Assembly (NCBI RefSeq): GCF_019976975.1
Contig: NZ_AP024630.1
Span: forward strand, 62,001-126,000
DNA: 64,000 nucleotides
Reading direction: 5' to 3'
DNA from: Arthrobacter sp. NtRootA1
GTDB taxonomy: Bacteria; Actinomycetota; Actinomycetes; Actinomycetales; Micrococcaceae
Shown here: one piece after another, positions 34,530-42,510 of the stretch
Numbering within the stretch: position 1 is the stretch's first letter
Layout of the letters: the number at the start of each line of letters is the position of its first letter
Translations under genes and position numbers: made by a program
The notes under the pieces: model-generated
What the model was told of the DNA's origin: nothing
Seen by the model: the letters and a program-made list of their open reading frames with translations, nothing else
The model's database searches: none

Positions 34530-35661
34530 GGTCATGCACGTCCTGAACAACCTCGGCCACGGCGATGCCCCTGATCAGGGTGTCGTCGTGGCCGCAGTGC
34601 TGTGCTGACCAGCCCACTTGCGTAACATCGGCCCCACACACCGGGCACTCGGTCACCCACGACATGTGGATCCGGTGCAGGCTCCGGCCTCGGGGCCCCG
34701 CGTTGAAGACGTTGCCTACCCAGAAGATCCCCACGGTTGGAGTTCCAAGGGCTTGCGCCAAATGTCGGGGACCGCTGTCGCTGGCAAGCATTACGGTGGC
34801 CGCGTCCAAGAGCGCCGCGAGTTCACCAATCTCCAGTTCGCCGGCAACTGATCGCACGGCATTCTTGTGCCCGACGGGCAGTTGCCTTGCCACGAGTTCT
34901 GCCACTTCCTGGGCCAGCGCCTTTTCGGCGCGGTCACCCACCACCAACACCTGCGCGCCTTCCTGGGCGATGGTCGCCGCAGCTTCGGCAAAGTACGACG
35001 CCGGCCATCGCCGTCGCGGATCGGTGGCACCTGGGTGGACCACCAGGAGGGGACTCCGTTGGGGGTTGAGCAGGCTTTGCACGGCTTGTTGGTGTTCGGG
35101 CAGGGGCCGTAAGGGGGGAGAAATGATGGTTGGCGCGCCCGCCAGTCCCGCAACCTCAAGCCATCGATCAGGCTCGTTTTGGTAGTAGATGTAATCGAGA
35201 TTCCGCTCCAAGGGCTCGGCGTCCTTGGTTCGTGTGCCCACGGTGTGCCGTGCTCCCAGCCGGAGCAGGAAAGGGTTGGAGTACCGGCCGCCGCCATGCA
35301 TTTGCAGCGCGAGATCGAACCTGTGGGCGCGCATGGCGGAGAAGAATTCCTCTTGGGCAAGTCTGTCTTCGGTTTCGTCTACTTGATCGCCGTCCCCAGG
35401 GCCGGCGTCGCGGACGCCTTTGGCGAACGGGAGAATTTCGACGCCGTCAACGGGCCCATCCGTCCCGGCGGTCAACGCGGCGTGGATCGGCGTGCCGAGG
35501 AGCGTGATAGTTGCTTCAGGGTAGGCCACTTTCAGGGCATGCAGCGCGGGATATGTGTAGATCACATCGCCTAAACCGCCTCCCCGGAGGACCGCGATCC
35601 GTTCCACATTCGCGAACTTCTCCAGCACCGGGCCAACGCCAAAATTCGGTTGAACGACCAT
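34495..35661 (-). CDS. glycosyltransferase family 9 (heptosyltransferase-like), copy 3
   Basis: 388 residues, GT9: AVLRGGGLGDVIYTYPALHALKVAYP (in parts), LLVVHPGATDPRRRWPASYFAE (in parts), VLVVGDRAEKALAQE, and MLASDSGPRHLAQALGTPTVG. The C-terminus has a CPVCGADVTQVGWSAQHCGH segment with three Cys and a His that could bind metal. It is the only minus-strand gene between the two HldE genes; it converges with and overlaps the SDR gene by 35 bp and diverges from HldE copy 2 across about 115 bp. Confidence 0.9.
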   Translation of the reverse strand: MVVQPNFGVGPVLEKFANVERIAVLRGGGLGDVIYTYPALHALKVAYPEATITLLGTPIHAALTAGTDGPVDGVEILPFAKGVRDAGPGDGDQVDETEDRLAQEEFFSAMRAHRFDLALQMHGGGRYSNPFLLRLGARHTVGTRTKDAEPLERNLDYIYYQNEPDRWLEVAGLAGAPTIISPPLRPLPEHQQAVQSLLNPQRSPLLVVHPGATDPRRRWPASYFAEAAATIAQEGAQVLVVGDRAEKALAQEVAELVARQLPVGHKNAVRSVAGELEIGELAALLDAATVMLASDSGPRHLAQALGTPTVGIFWVGNVFNAGPRGRSLHRIHMSWVTECPVCGADVTQVGWSAQHCGHDDTLIRGIAVAEVVQDVHDLMATSLLLRGK

Positions 35662-35775
35662 CTGGATGTCCCTTCGTCAAAGGTGCTGGAAAACTACCGG
35701 AGCCGGCGTGTGAACCGCGGGCTGTTGGGTACCTGAGGGGAGCAGGAACATGCCGCCTCTACCGGAAGGTACCCA

Positions 35776-37353
35776 ATGGCACGCCTCTCCAATCAAGAAG
35801 GTTTGGCCGAATGGCTGCCGCGCCGCTTGGCCGAGGAACGGCCCGTTATGACAGTCGTCGGCGACGCCATCCTGGACGGTTGGTGGGATGGGCTGATTGA
35901 GCGCTTTTGCCGCGAAGCTCCCGCCCCAGTGGTCCAGGTCAAGCGCCGCGACTTCGCCCCTGGAGGAGCCGCCAATACTGCCATGAACCTGGCGGCCCTT
36001 GGGGCCGACGTCAGGTTTGTCTCGTTGGTCGGTAAGGATTCTGCCGGCCAGGAGCTCCTTGGGAGACTCGTGGCTGCCGGCATCGACATATCTGGCGTGG
36101 TGCAGCATCCCCGCATGATCACCACCACGAAGTTCCGGATAAGCAGCGCCGGCCAGGTGATGCTTCGCCTTGACGACGCAGCCACCGACGTTCCCCCGGC
36201 GGGCCTCCAGGAGTTGGCGGCCGCCATCCCGGGAGCGCTCGCGGGTTCCAACGCCGTGGTGGTGTGCGATTACGAGGCCGGCGCTTTGGAGGGGCCGGTC
36301 CGCGACGCCTTGATGGATGCCCTTGGACCCACCCGTAGTCCTCAGACTGGTTCTCACCCCGACTCCAGCCACAGGCAGGGCACCCTCTTGGTGGTCGATG
36401 CCCATCATCCTGCCCGGTGGGCCGAACTCAAGCCGGACCTTGCCACCCCGAACGCCCAGGAAGCTGCCGGGCTGCTCGGAACAGAGCTCCCCGGTGGCGC
36501 TGCACGTTGCCCCTTCGTTGAGGCCCACGCTGACCAGCTCCTTCGCGCCTCAGGTGCGGGCGCCGTCGTCGTGACTTTGGACCGTGACGGGACGCTGACG
36601 CTGCGTTCCAGCGATCCGGACGCAAGCGGAGACGATACGAACGGATCCCGCGCCACCCACCGAACCTGGGCCAGGCCTGAAGCCGAGAAGCAGGCCTCCG
36701 GTGCGGGCGATACGTTTGTTGCCGCGCTGACCTTGGCACGGGCGGCCGGGCTGCCCCTGACTACCAGCGTGGACCTAGCCCAGGCCGCGGCCGATGTTGT
36801 GGTCCACCGGCCCGGCACCTCCGTCTGCACCACCGAGGAACTTGCCCGGCACCTCGGAGGGTTCGCCGATACTGCGTTGACTGCCGATGAATTGGCCCGG
36901 CAGGTGGAGGCGCATCGCAGGGAGGGCCGGAGGATCGTGCTGACAAATGGGTGCTTCGATGTCCTGCACCGTGGCCATACCCGCTATCTGAACCAGGCCA
37001 AGCAACTCGGTGACGTCCTGGTGGTGGCCCTTAACAGCGATTCCTCAGTGCGGCAGCTGAAGGGACAAGACCGGCCTGTGAATCCAGAAGCGGACCGTGC
37101 TGCGGTGATCGCCGCGCTCAGCTGCGTGGACCACGTCACGGTGTTCGACACCCCGACTCCTATCCCGCTCATCGAGTTGCTGCAGCCCGATGTGTACGCC
37201 AAAGGCGGCGACTACACGCCGGAAATGCTGGCCGAGACCGCGGCTGTGGAGCACTATGGGGGCACGGTGACGATTTTGGATTACGTCCCCGAACACTCCA
37301 CGACGGCGGTACTGGAGCGTATTCGCTCCACGGGAGAGAACCCGCATGCATGA
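35776..37353 (+). CDS. hldE: bifunctional heptose kinase/nucleotidyltransferase (HldE-type), copy 2
   Basis: 525 residues. The PfkB kinase domain (about 22-360) is canonical: VVGDAILDGWW, EAPAPVVQV, PGGAANTAMNLAALG at 62-76, and the catalytic SGAGDTF near 308. The nucleotidyltransferase domain (about 385-525) has TNGCFDVLHRGH and LNSDSSVRQLKGQDRPVN. An insert around residues 275-295 (Asp/Asn/Ser-rich) and one near 190-205 lengthen it relative to E. coli HldE (477 aa). As a complete enzyme it could supply ADP-heptose alone, so copy 1 may be specialised or may supply one activity. Confidence 0.92.
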   Translation: MARLSNQEGLAEWLPRRLAEERPVMTVVGDAILDGWWDGLIERFCREAPAPVVQVKRRDFAPGGAANTAMNLAALGADVRFVSLVGKDSAGQELLGRLVAAGIDISGVVQHPRMITTTKFRISSAGQVMLRLDDAATDVPPAGLQELAAAIPGALAGSNAVVVCDYEAGALEGPVRDALMDALGPTRSPQTGSHPDSSHRQGTLLVVDAHHPARWAELKPDLATPNAQEAAGLLGTELPGGAARCPFVEAHADQLLRASGAGAVVVTLDRDGTLTLRSSDPDASGDDTNGSRATHRTWARPEAEKQASGAGDTFVAALTLARAAGLPLTTSVDLAQAAADVVVHRPGTSVCTTEELARHLGGFADTALTADELARQVEAHRREGRRIVLTNGCFDVLHRGHTRYLNQAKQLGDVLVVALNSDSSVRQLKGQDRPVNPEADRAAVIAALSCVDHVTVFDTPTPIPLIELLQPDVYAKGGDYTPEMLAETAAVEHYGGTVTILDYVPEHSTTAVLERIRSTGENPHA

Positions 37354-37386
37354 TCGGGCGTTGCAGGATGGGGAAGGGAGAGTTTC

Positions 37387-38421
37387 ATGCGCATAGTCAT
37401 CACGGGAGCCACGGGTAACGCAGGCACGGCATTGCTGAAACGGTTGCAGGCTGCGCGTTCTGAAGAGGGCGCGGATCTTGACCTCGTGGGAATAGCCCGA
37501 CGCGAACCTGACAAGAACGCAGCCCCATACAACGCAGTGGAGTGGCACACGCTGGACGTCGGCGACTACAGGGACAGGGAAGCACTGGAGAACGCCTTCG
37601 CAGGTGCCGACGCCGTGGTGCATTTGGCCTGGCAGATCCAGCCAAATCACGATCGCGAACTTCTGCGCCGGACAAACGTGGCAGGAACGGCCCACGTACT
37701 TGGCGCGGCCAAGCATGCTGGCGTGAAGCACGTCGTCTGTGCTTCATCCGTTGGTGCCTATTCGCCGGCCCCCAAGGATCAACGGACCAAGGAAGGTTGG
37801 CCGGCAGGGGGCATCAAGCGTTCCCACTACAGCGTGGACAAGGCAGCCCAGGAGCGGCTTTTGGATGGCTTTGCCAAGGAAAATCCGGGCATCGTAGTGG
37901 CTCGGCTGCGCCCGGCACTGATCTTCAGCGCCGAGGCGGGCAGTGAAGTGGGTCGCTACTTCCTGGGGAGCGTTCTCCCGCGGCTCATTCCCCGTAAGCC
38001 ATGGCTGCCCATCCTCCCCATCCCCAAGGAGCTGGTTTTTCAAGCCGTTCACGCCGACGACGTCGCCGACGCGTACTGGCGCGTGCTGGAACGTCGGGCA
38101 GAAGGCGCGTTCAACATCGCAGCGGAGCCCGTGCTGGACCCCAACGCCCTCGCCTGGATCCTCAACGCCCGGCGGCAGCTGCCCTTACCGCTTCCGGTGC
38201 TGCGCGCCGTCGTCGAGGTCAGTTGGCGCTTGCGGTTGCAGGTAACCGACGGCGGCTGGGTGGACATGGCCGCCGGCGCACCCATTATGGACACAAGCCG
38301 CGCCCACAGCCTCCTGGGCTGGATGCCCCACCGATCATCGTTGGAGGCGCTGACTGAAGTGCTGGACGGACTCGGTGCCGGTAAGGGGCGGAAAGCCTCA
38401 CCGCCGTTGACGCCACGCTAA
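37387..38421 (+). CDS. NAD-dependent epimerase/dehydratase (extended SDR)
   Basis: 344 residues. N-terminal Rossmann motif TGATGNAGTALL, then VVHLAWQIQP, VCASSVGAYSP and the catalytic Tyr-x3-Lys in HYSVDKAAQERLL near residue 160. It is 33 bp after HldE copy 2, with AGGGAG upstream of the ATG, so likely co-transcribed. It is not recognisably HldD (the L,D-heptose epimerase): it looks like the UDP-glucose 4-epimerase-like 'NAD-dependent epimerase' group of actinobacteria. A sugar-nucleotide role in the heptose pathway is possible but unproven. Confidence 0.85.
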   Translation: MRIVITGATGNAGTALLKRLQAARSEEGADLDLVGIARREPDKNAAPYNAVEWHTLDVGDYRDREALENAFAGADAVVHLAWQIQPNHDRELLRRTNVAGTAHVLGAAKHAGVKHVVCASSVGAYSPAPKDQRTKEGWPAGGIKRSHYSVDKAAQERLLDGFAKENPGIVVARLRPALIFSAEAGSEVGRYFLGSVLPRLIPRKPWLPILPIPKELVFQAVHADDVADAYWRVLERRAEGAFNIAAEPVLDPNALAWILNARRQLPLPLPVLRAVVEVSWRLRLQVTDGGWVDMAAGAPIMDTSRAHSLLGWMPHRSSLEALTEVLDGLGAGKGRKASPPLTPR

Positions 38422-38437
38422 TTTTGGCGTTGATGGC

Positions 38438-39520
38438 CTAATCCGCAGGGGATACAACCGTGATAATCCTGCGCAAACTCATGGCCACCGACGCCGCCGC
38501 GTTCACCGATGCCTGGCCGGCTGCAGCTTCCGTGACCGCGTCCCCAAGTTCCGAGACGCTGTCCTTCGCCTCCGCCAAACGGCTCTTCAGCTCCCCGGCA
38601 TCCCCGTCCCGCCACTGATCAATCACCCGGGACACTGCCTCCAGCGCCTCGGACAGGTTGGCCAGGACGCTGTCCGGTATGACTGTTCCCGCATCCTCTT
38701 CCCAGATCACGCTTGCCAGGACGTCGGTGATGTCCTGGACATGGAAGGTCAGCCGTTCCACTATCCGCAGTCCAGCCAAATCACTGGGTAGCCGGCCAGC
38801 ACGACGCCGGGACCTGGGGTTCGCTTTTGCGCTCAGTTCCGCTTCATGAACGGCAGTGCGCACGGCTGCCGCGGTTGCTGACAGTTCGCCGCTACGGCTT
38901 GCCCACGCTTCGTGGTTGGGCGGCCAGGATTCCTCCATCGCGCGCGCCATGTCCTTCAATTGTTGGGACAAAGCCCGTTGATGCCCGGCCAGGGCGGGGT
39001 CAATTCCTTCAAGATGCAACGGCGGAAAAACCAGCCAGTTCACAGCGAAGCCAACGGCAACGCCCATGGCCATCTGCAGGACGTAGGCAAAGGAAAAGCC
39101 CTCCGCATTGGAATCCCCGAGGACGAGTACAAACAAGGCCGCCATCGGAACCCATTCGGAGGCGCTGCCCAGCCGGGGGAGGCCGCCGACGATCACGCCC
39201 AATCCCACCACCACGGCGACTGCCAACGCCGTCGGCGCTGCCACCGTGGTCACCGCAAAAGCCATGCCTATACCCAGGGCCAGGCCCATGAGGCTCTGCA
39301 GGCCATGTCTTGCGGAGTCTGCCACCGTGGGATGCATGCTCACGAGTGCGCCGAGCGGTGCGTAGTAGGGGTAGGAAGCGGCAGGACCAGGCATGAAGGG
39401 CGCGAGATACCAGGCCAATCCTGCCGCCGCCGCAGTTTTGGCGGCGAACAGGAGTCGGTGACGCGTGACAGTTTTTCGAAGCGCGGGAATCAGCCGCCGC
39501 CGGGTGGGCTTGTGGCTCAT
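38438..39520 (-). CDS. FUSC family membrane protein (aromatic acid exporter-like)
   Basis: 360 residues from ATG 39520 (MSHKPTRRRL). The N-terminal half has about six membrane segments (FAAKTAAAAGLAWYLAP, GLGVIVGGLP, WVPMAALFVLVLGDS). The C-terminal half is a soluble, helical domain rich in Ala/Glu/Leu (LTFHVQDITDVLASVIWEED). This is the FUSC/ArAE-like arrangement linked to export of aromatic acids; the substrate is unknown. It converges with the epimerase, 16 bp apart, and diverges from the DUF883-like operon across 162 bp containing an inverted repeat. Confidence 0.85.
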   Translation of the reverse strand: MSHKPTRRRLIPALRKTVTRHRLLFAAKTAAAAGLAWYLAPFMPGPAASYPYYAPLGALVSMHPTVADSARHGLQSLMGLALGIGMAFAVTTVAAPTALAVAVVVGLGVIVGGLPRLGSASEWVPMAALFVLVLGDSNAEGFSFAYVLQMAMGVAVGFAVNWLVFPPLHLEGIDPALAGHQRALSQQLKDMARAMEESWPPNHEAWASRSGELSATAAAVRTAVHEAELSAKANPRSRRRAGRLPSDLAGLRIVERLTFHVQDITDVLASVIWEEDAGTVIPDSVLANLSEALEAVSRVIDQWRDGDAGELKSRLAEAKDSVSELGDAVTEAAAGQASVNAAASVAMSLRRIITVVSPAD

Positions 39521-39616
39521 GGGTCCAACGTAGACGGGTCCTGCTCCGCGTGTCGAGCTGGGATTTCGTTTCAATATGTGGCGATTGAATCCGCGGCAAG
39601 CGGGTACACACCCATT

Positions 39617-39638
39617 GATAGTAACGATACTTACTATC
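39617..39638. promoter_or_regulatory. inverted repeat GATAGTAA-N6-TTACTATC, candidate operator
   Basis: A perfect 8-bp inverted repeat with a 6-bp spacer sits between the divergent FUSC gene and the three-gene membrane/stress operon, 45 bp before the latter's ATG. It is AT-rich against a GC-rich background. A TetR- or similar dimeric regulator would fit; no regulator gene is adjacent. Confidence 0.5.
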
Positions 39639-39682
39639 CCGGCTGCTGTCCGCAGCCTGCCAACTGTGGAAAGAGAGCGACA

Positions 39683-40714
39683 ATGACTGAGAGCCAATCG
39701 CCGCAGGACGGAAGCTTCGCGGCGCCACGGACTGGGGTCCCCGCCGGGACCGATCCATACTCGGGAAGTTACCTGGACTCACCGGTTGAAACCGACACCA
39801 CTGGCATGGAAACCGATGCCAGCGCGGGGACTACCGGTTACGGAAGCACTACCGGGACCACATCCGGCGCGGGAACCATCGATTCGGCCAAGCACGAAGC
39901 CGCCGGAGTCGCCGGCACAGCGCGCGATGCGGCTGGCGGCGTCGTCGAAACCGCAAAGGCCGAGGCCGGAAATGTGGCCCAAGAGGTCAAGATGAACGCC
40001 CGGCAGTTGCTAACGCAAACCAAGGGCGAGCTGGCGGATCAGGCTGCTACCCAACAGCAGAGGGTTGCCGAGGGCTTGCGGTCCATTTCCGACGAACTGT
40101 CCACCATGGCCAATTCGACCCAAAACGGTGGCGTGGCCACGGATCTGGTCCAGCAAGCGGCCGAGCGCTCCTCCTCGGTTGCCCGGTGGCTGGAGAACCG
40201 GGATCCGGGTTCACTCCTGGATGAGGTCAAGAGCTTTGCCCGCCGTAAGCCGGGCACGTTCTTGCTGTTGGCTGCCGGTGCGGGTGTCCTCGCCGGACGT
40301 TTGGGCCGCGGAATGGCGGACAACTCGCCCATGACCGGGACGGGCACTTCGGATGCCACCACCCAGACCCCTCGCGCCATGTACTACCCAACCCAGGGCG
40401 GCGCTGTGTCACCTCCGGCAGTAGATCTGCCAGGTCCCCAGACGACGACCGCTGGCTACGGAACGACGGGTGCCGGAATGGACACTGGATACGGAACGAC
40501 GGGTGCCGGATACGGAACGACAGCCGCTGGAACATCTGCGACAGGTGCCGGAACTGACACGGGGTACGACGCGGGCACCACTGGTGGCCTGGAAGGATCA
40601 ACCATGCCCTACCCGGAAACCGACGCCGGTGGGGTAAAGGCGCAAGGAGATCCGCTCGCCCGTCCCGATGATCCCAGCGATCCCGATGATCCCGTATATG
40701 GAGGTCCCCGATGA
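39683..40714 (+). CDS. DUF883-like membrane-anchored protein with Gly/Thr/Tyr repeats
   Basis: 343 residues from ATG 39683; upstream in-frame sequence is antisense to FUSC and rejected. Residues 65-160 form long amphipathic helices (AKHEAAGVAGTARDAAGGVV, AKAEAGNVAQEVKMNARQLL), resembling DUF883/YqjD-like and CsbD-like stress proteins. A transmembrane segment follows (KPGTFLLLAAGAGVLAGRL, about 190-210). The C-terminus (250-320) is low-complexity with repeats of the type YGTTGAG, encoded by repeated DNA near 40455-40530. It leads an operon with the holin-X-like and DUF3618 genes (ATGA overlaps). Confidence 0.75.
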   Translation: MTESQSPQDGSFAAPRTGVPAGTDPYSGSYLDSPVETDTTGMETDASAGTTGYGSTTGTTSGAGTIDSAKHEAAGVAGTARDAAGGVVETAKAEAGNVAQEVKMNARQLLTQTKGELADQAATQQQRVAEGLRSISDELSTMANSTQNGGVATDLVQQAAERSSSVARWLENRDPGSLLDEVKSFARRKPGTFLLLAAGAGVLAGRLGRGMADNSPMTGTGTSDATTQTPRAMYYPTQGGAVSPPAVDLPGPQTTTAGYGTTGAGMDTGYGTTGAGYGTTAAGTSATGAGTDTGYDAGTTGGLEGSTMPYPETDAGGVKAQGDPLARPDDPSDPDDPVYGGPR

Positions 40715-41142
40715 GTAGTCCTGCCGACCTTCCTCCCACCGAAGCCCATCTCAAAGCCGAATCCGTACCGCTCGGCGAACTGCTGAGCGACCTGACGCGC
40801 GATGTCTCCACCTTGATGCGGCAGGAAGTTGAGCTGGCCAAGGTAGAGCTCAAGGAATCGGCCACCAAGGCCGGAAAGGGCGCAGGGATGATGGCCGGGG
40901 CCGCTTGGGCCGGGCATCTAACCGTGCTGTTCCTGTCCTTGGCGCTTTGGTGGGCCTTGGGTCAGCTCATAGGCCTGGGATGGTCCGCAGTTGTTGTGGC
41001 GGTCATTTGGGGCATAGTCGCAGCGGTGCTGGCCTCGATGGGACGCAAGGAATTGAACACCATCAAAGGCATGCCGCGCACCGCCGAGACAGTCAAGGAA
41101 ATACCTCCAACCTTCAAACCGAATACTGAGGAGACACGATGA
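40711..41142 (+). CDS. phage holin-X/DUF1469-like membrane protein
   Basis: 143 residues. The N-terminus SVPLGELLSDLTRDVSTLMRQEVELAKVELK (in parts) followed by two membrane helices (about 60-80 and 86-110) is the 'putative actinobacterial holin-X' (DUF1469/YqjE-like) pattern. Despite the name these are chromosomal membrane proteins and not phage genes. It overlaps the upstream and downstream genes by four bases each, so the three products are made together. Confidence 0.88.
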   Translation: MSSPADLPPTEAHLKAESVPLGELLSDLTRDVSTLMRQEVELAKVELKESATKAGKGAGMMAGAAWAGHLTVLFLSLALWWALGQLIGLGWSAVVVAVIWGIVAAVLASMGRKELNTIKGMPRTAETVKEIPPTFKPNTEETR

Positions 41143-41714
41143 CGCAGAACCCCGACGCCCTGCGCGCCGACATCGAACAAACTCGCAGGCGGCTCAGTAC
41201 CAACGTTGACGCCGTTGCCGACAAGGTCACGCCCTCGCACATCGTCAACCGGAGGGTAGACAGGATCAAGACGGCGGTGTTTGGCGCCCGCGACGACGTT
41301 CAGGACAGGGCGGGCCACGTAGCCCACCAGGCCCAGGACGCTGTTTCCGGTGTGGTCGATGACATTGGCGACGCACCACAGGTGATCACACGAAAAGCCC
41401 AAGGCAACCCCATTGCTGCCGGCTTGATCGCCTTCGGTGCCGGTCTGCTGGTGTCCGCCCTGATTCCGCCGTCGGACAAGGAACGCGAGGCTGCCCACGC
41501 AATCAAGGAAGCAGCCCAGCCACTGACCGAGGAACTGGGACACGCCGCCCAGGAGATGGCCGAACACCTCAAGGAGCCGGCACAGGACGCTGTCCAGAAC
41601 GTAAAAGACAGCGCCACTGAAGCAGCCGCCAACGTCAAGGACGAAGGCCAGGCCGCTGCTGCAGATGTGCAGGACCGCGCCGCGATGGCCAAGGACAACC
41701 TCGGCAACCAGTAA
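41139..41714 (+). CDS. DUF3618 family protein
   Basis: 191 residues. The N-terminus ALRADIEQTRRRLSTNVDAVADKVTP (in parts) is the DUF3618 signature. A single membrane segment (NPIAAGLIAFGAGLLVSALI, about 88-107) follows a helical linker, and the C-terminal 70 residues are Ala/Glu/Asp-rich helices with CsbD-like repeats (VQNVKDSATEAAANVKDE). Together with the preceding two genes it makes an envelope-associated trio, common in soil actinobacteria, related in layout to the YqjCDE stress genes of E. coli. Function is unknown. Confidence 0.88.
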   Translation: MTQNPDALRADIEQTRRRLSTNVDAVADKVTPSHIVNRRVDRIKTAVFGARDDVQDRAGHVAHQAQDAVSGVVDDIGDAPQVITRKAQGNPIAAGLIAFGAGLLVSALIPPSDKEREAAHAIKEAAQPLTEELGHAAQEMAEHLKEPAQDAVQNVKDSATEAAANVKDEGQAAAADVQDRAAMAKDNLGNQ

Positions 41715-41726
41715 TCGCGTTACCCG

Positions 41727-41792
41727 CCCAACTGAGTCGCAGTTAAGCCCGTTTTGAGATCTCAGAACGGCATTAACTGCGACTCAGTTGGG
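41727..41792. repeat. 66-bp palindromic repeat element, family A copy 1
   Basis: CCCAACTGAGTCGCAGTTAA (41727-41746) pairs perfectly with 41773-41792. The centre CCGTTTTGAG/CTCAGAACGG also pairs, with one mismatch. It starts 13 bp after the DUF3618 stop and ends 28 bp before the stop of the convergent HTH gene, so it can act as a bidirectional terminator. A related element is at 45738-45802. Confidence 0.85.
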
Positions 41793-41819
41793 TTCGCGGG
41801 GCTGTTTCGCGGCTGCTGG

Positions 41820-42419
41820 CTAGCGCACTTCGAGGATCATTTGCAGTAGACGTGCTGCGGCGGGACGGGCAGCATGTTCTTCCACCCACTGTGCGCGGGC
41901 AAGTGCTTTGCTGACAGCCTGAGTGGTGATGCCGAGTTCCTGGGCCACAGCCTTTTGCTGCCCGCGGACGCCGGGGGTGAGGAGGTCCAGGACCCGCCAC
42001 TCGGCCACGCTGCGGTGCTGCACGATGTGTCCGAGGAGTCGAAGGACCGCTTCGGCTTCTGCTGCCAAAGCCGTGAAGGGACCATCAACGGCAACAGGGA
42101 CTCGTTCCTTCCCGCTGCGGAGACGATCGACAGCCCGCCGGGCATAGACCAGACCGTGCCCGGAAGCGTCTTTGACAAGGTTTGGAAGGGGTTCGTTGAT
42201 GGGCCCCACACCGATTCCCACGTACCACTGACCGGTTCGGAGGGCGATCAGCGCTGTATCAACAGCGTGGTGGCCGGACTCGACGATGCCTTGCACCTCG
42301 TCCTCAACCGAACGGTCGAAGTCGAGCCGTGCCGGAACGTGCCGCAAGTCCTTGAGGAGCTGGGGCACGAGGTCGCCGTCGCGGCGGCTGTCGCGTTGGT
42401 TGATGGTCAGAGTGAACAT
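41820..42419 (-). CDS. SatD-like/MarR-like HTH regulator
   Basis: 199 residues. The N-terminus (MFTLTINQRDSRRDGDLVPQ) and the segment GQWYVGIGVGPINEPLP resemble the SatD-type regulatory domain of actinobacteria. The C-terminus (about 125-185) is a helix-turn-helix (AVAQELGITTQAVSKALARA). No ligand is known. A perfect inverted repeat (GCTACC/GGTAGC) lies 13 bp upstream of the start, a probable autoregulatory operator. It stands alone, convergent with the DUF3618 operon. Confidence 0.72.
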   Translation of the reverse strand: MFTLTINQRDSRRDGDLVPQLLKDLRHVPARLDFDRSVEDEVQGIVESGHHAVDTALIALRTGQWYVGIGVGPINEPLPNLVKDASGHGLVYARRAVDRLRSGKERVPVAVDGPFTALAAEAEAVLRLLGHIVQHRSVAEWRVLDLLTPGVRGQQKAVAQELGITTQAVSKALARAQWVEEHAARPAAARLLQMILEVR

Positions 42420-42431
42420 AGTGGATCACAT

Positions 42432-42447
42432 GCTACCGGCTGGTAGC
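42432..42447 (-). promoter_or_regulatory. inverted repeat GCTACC-N4-GGTAGC upstream of the HTH gene
   Basis: The arms are perfect and the 16-bp site lies 13-28 bp upstream of the ATG at 42419, where an operator would cover the core promoter or transcript start. Autoregulation by the HTH protein is the simplest reading; not demonstrated. Confidence 0.45.
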
Positions 42448-42510
42448 CGCTGTGCAAGGGCTTGTTTTTCTTATTTCTTTCGCCCTTCCCTTGATCCAAT
42501 CCACCTTCAG

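Noticed and set aside
37387..38421. Calling the NAD-dependent epimerase HldD (ADP-heptose 6-epimerase)
   Set aside because: It has the general extended-SDR motifs but nothing specific to HldD, and the family resemblance is to generic NAD-dependent epimerases; left unassigned.
38912..39682. Long N-terminal extension of the DUF883-like protein
   Set aside because: The extension is antisense to the FUSC gene and His/Gln/Arg-rich; the ATG at 39683 follows a promoter-like region and gives a sensible protein.
40440..40570. CRISPR-like or minisatellite array
   Set aside because: The repeats are in frame, encode Gly/Thr/Tyr units of the DUF883-like protein and are too irregular for a CRISPR array.
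40711..41142. Prophage remnant suggested by a holin-like protein
   Set aside because: The holin-X family is chromosomal in actinobacteria and no phage structural, lysis or integrase gene is nearby.
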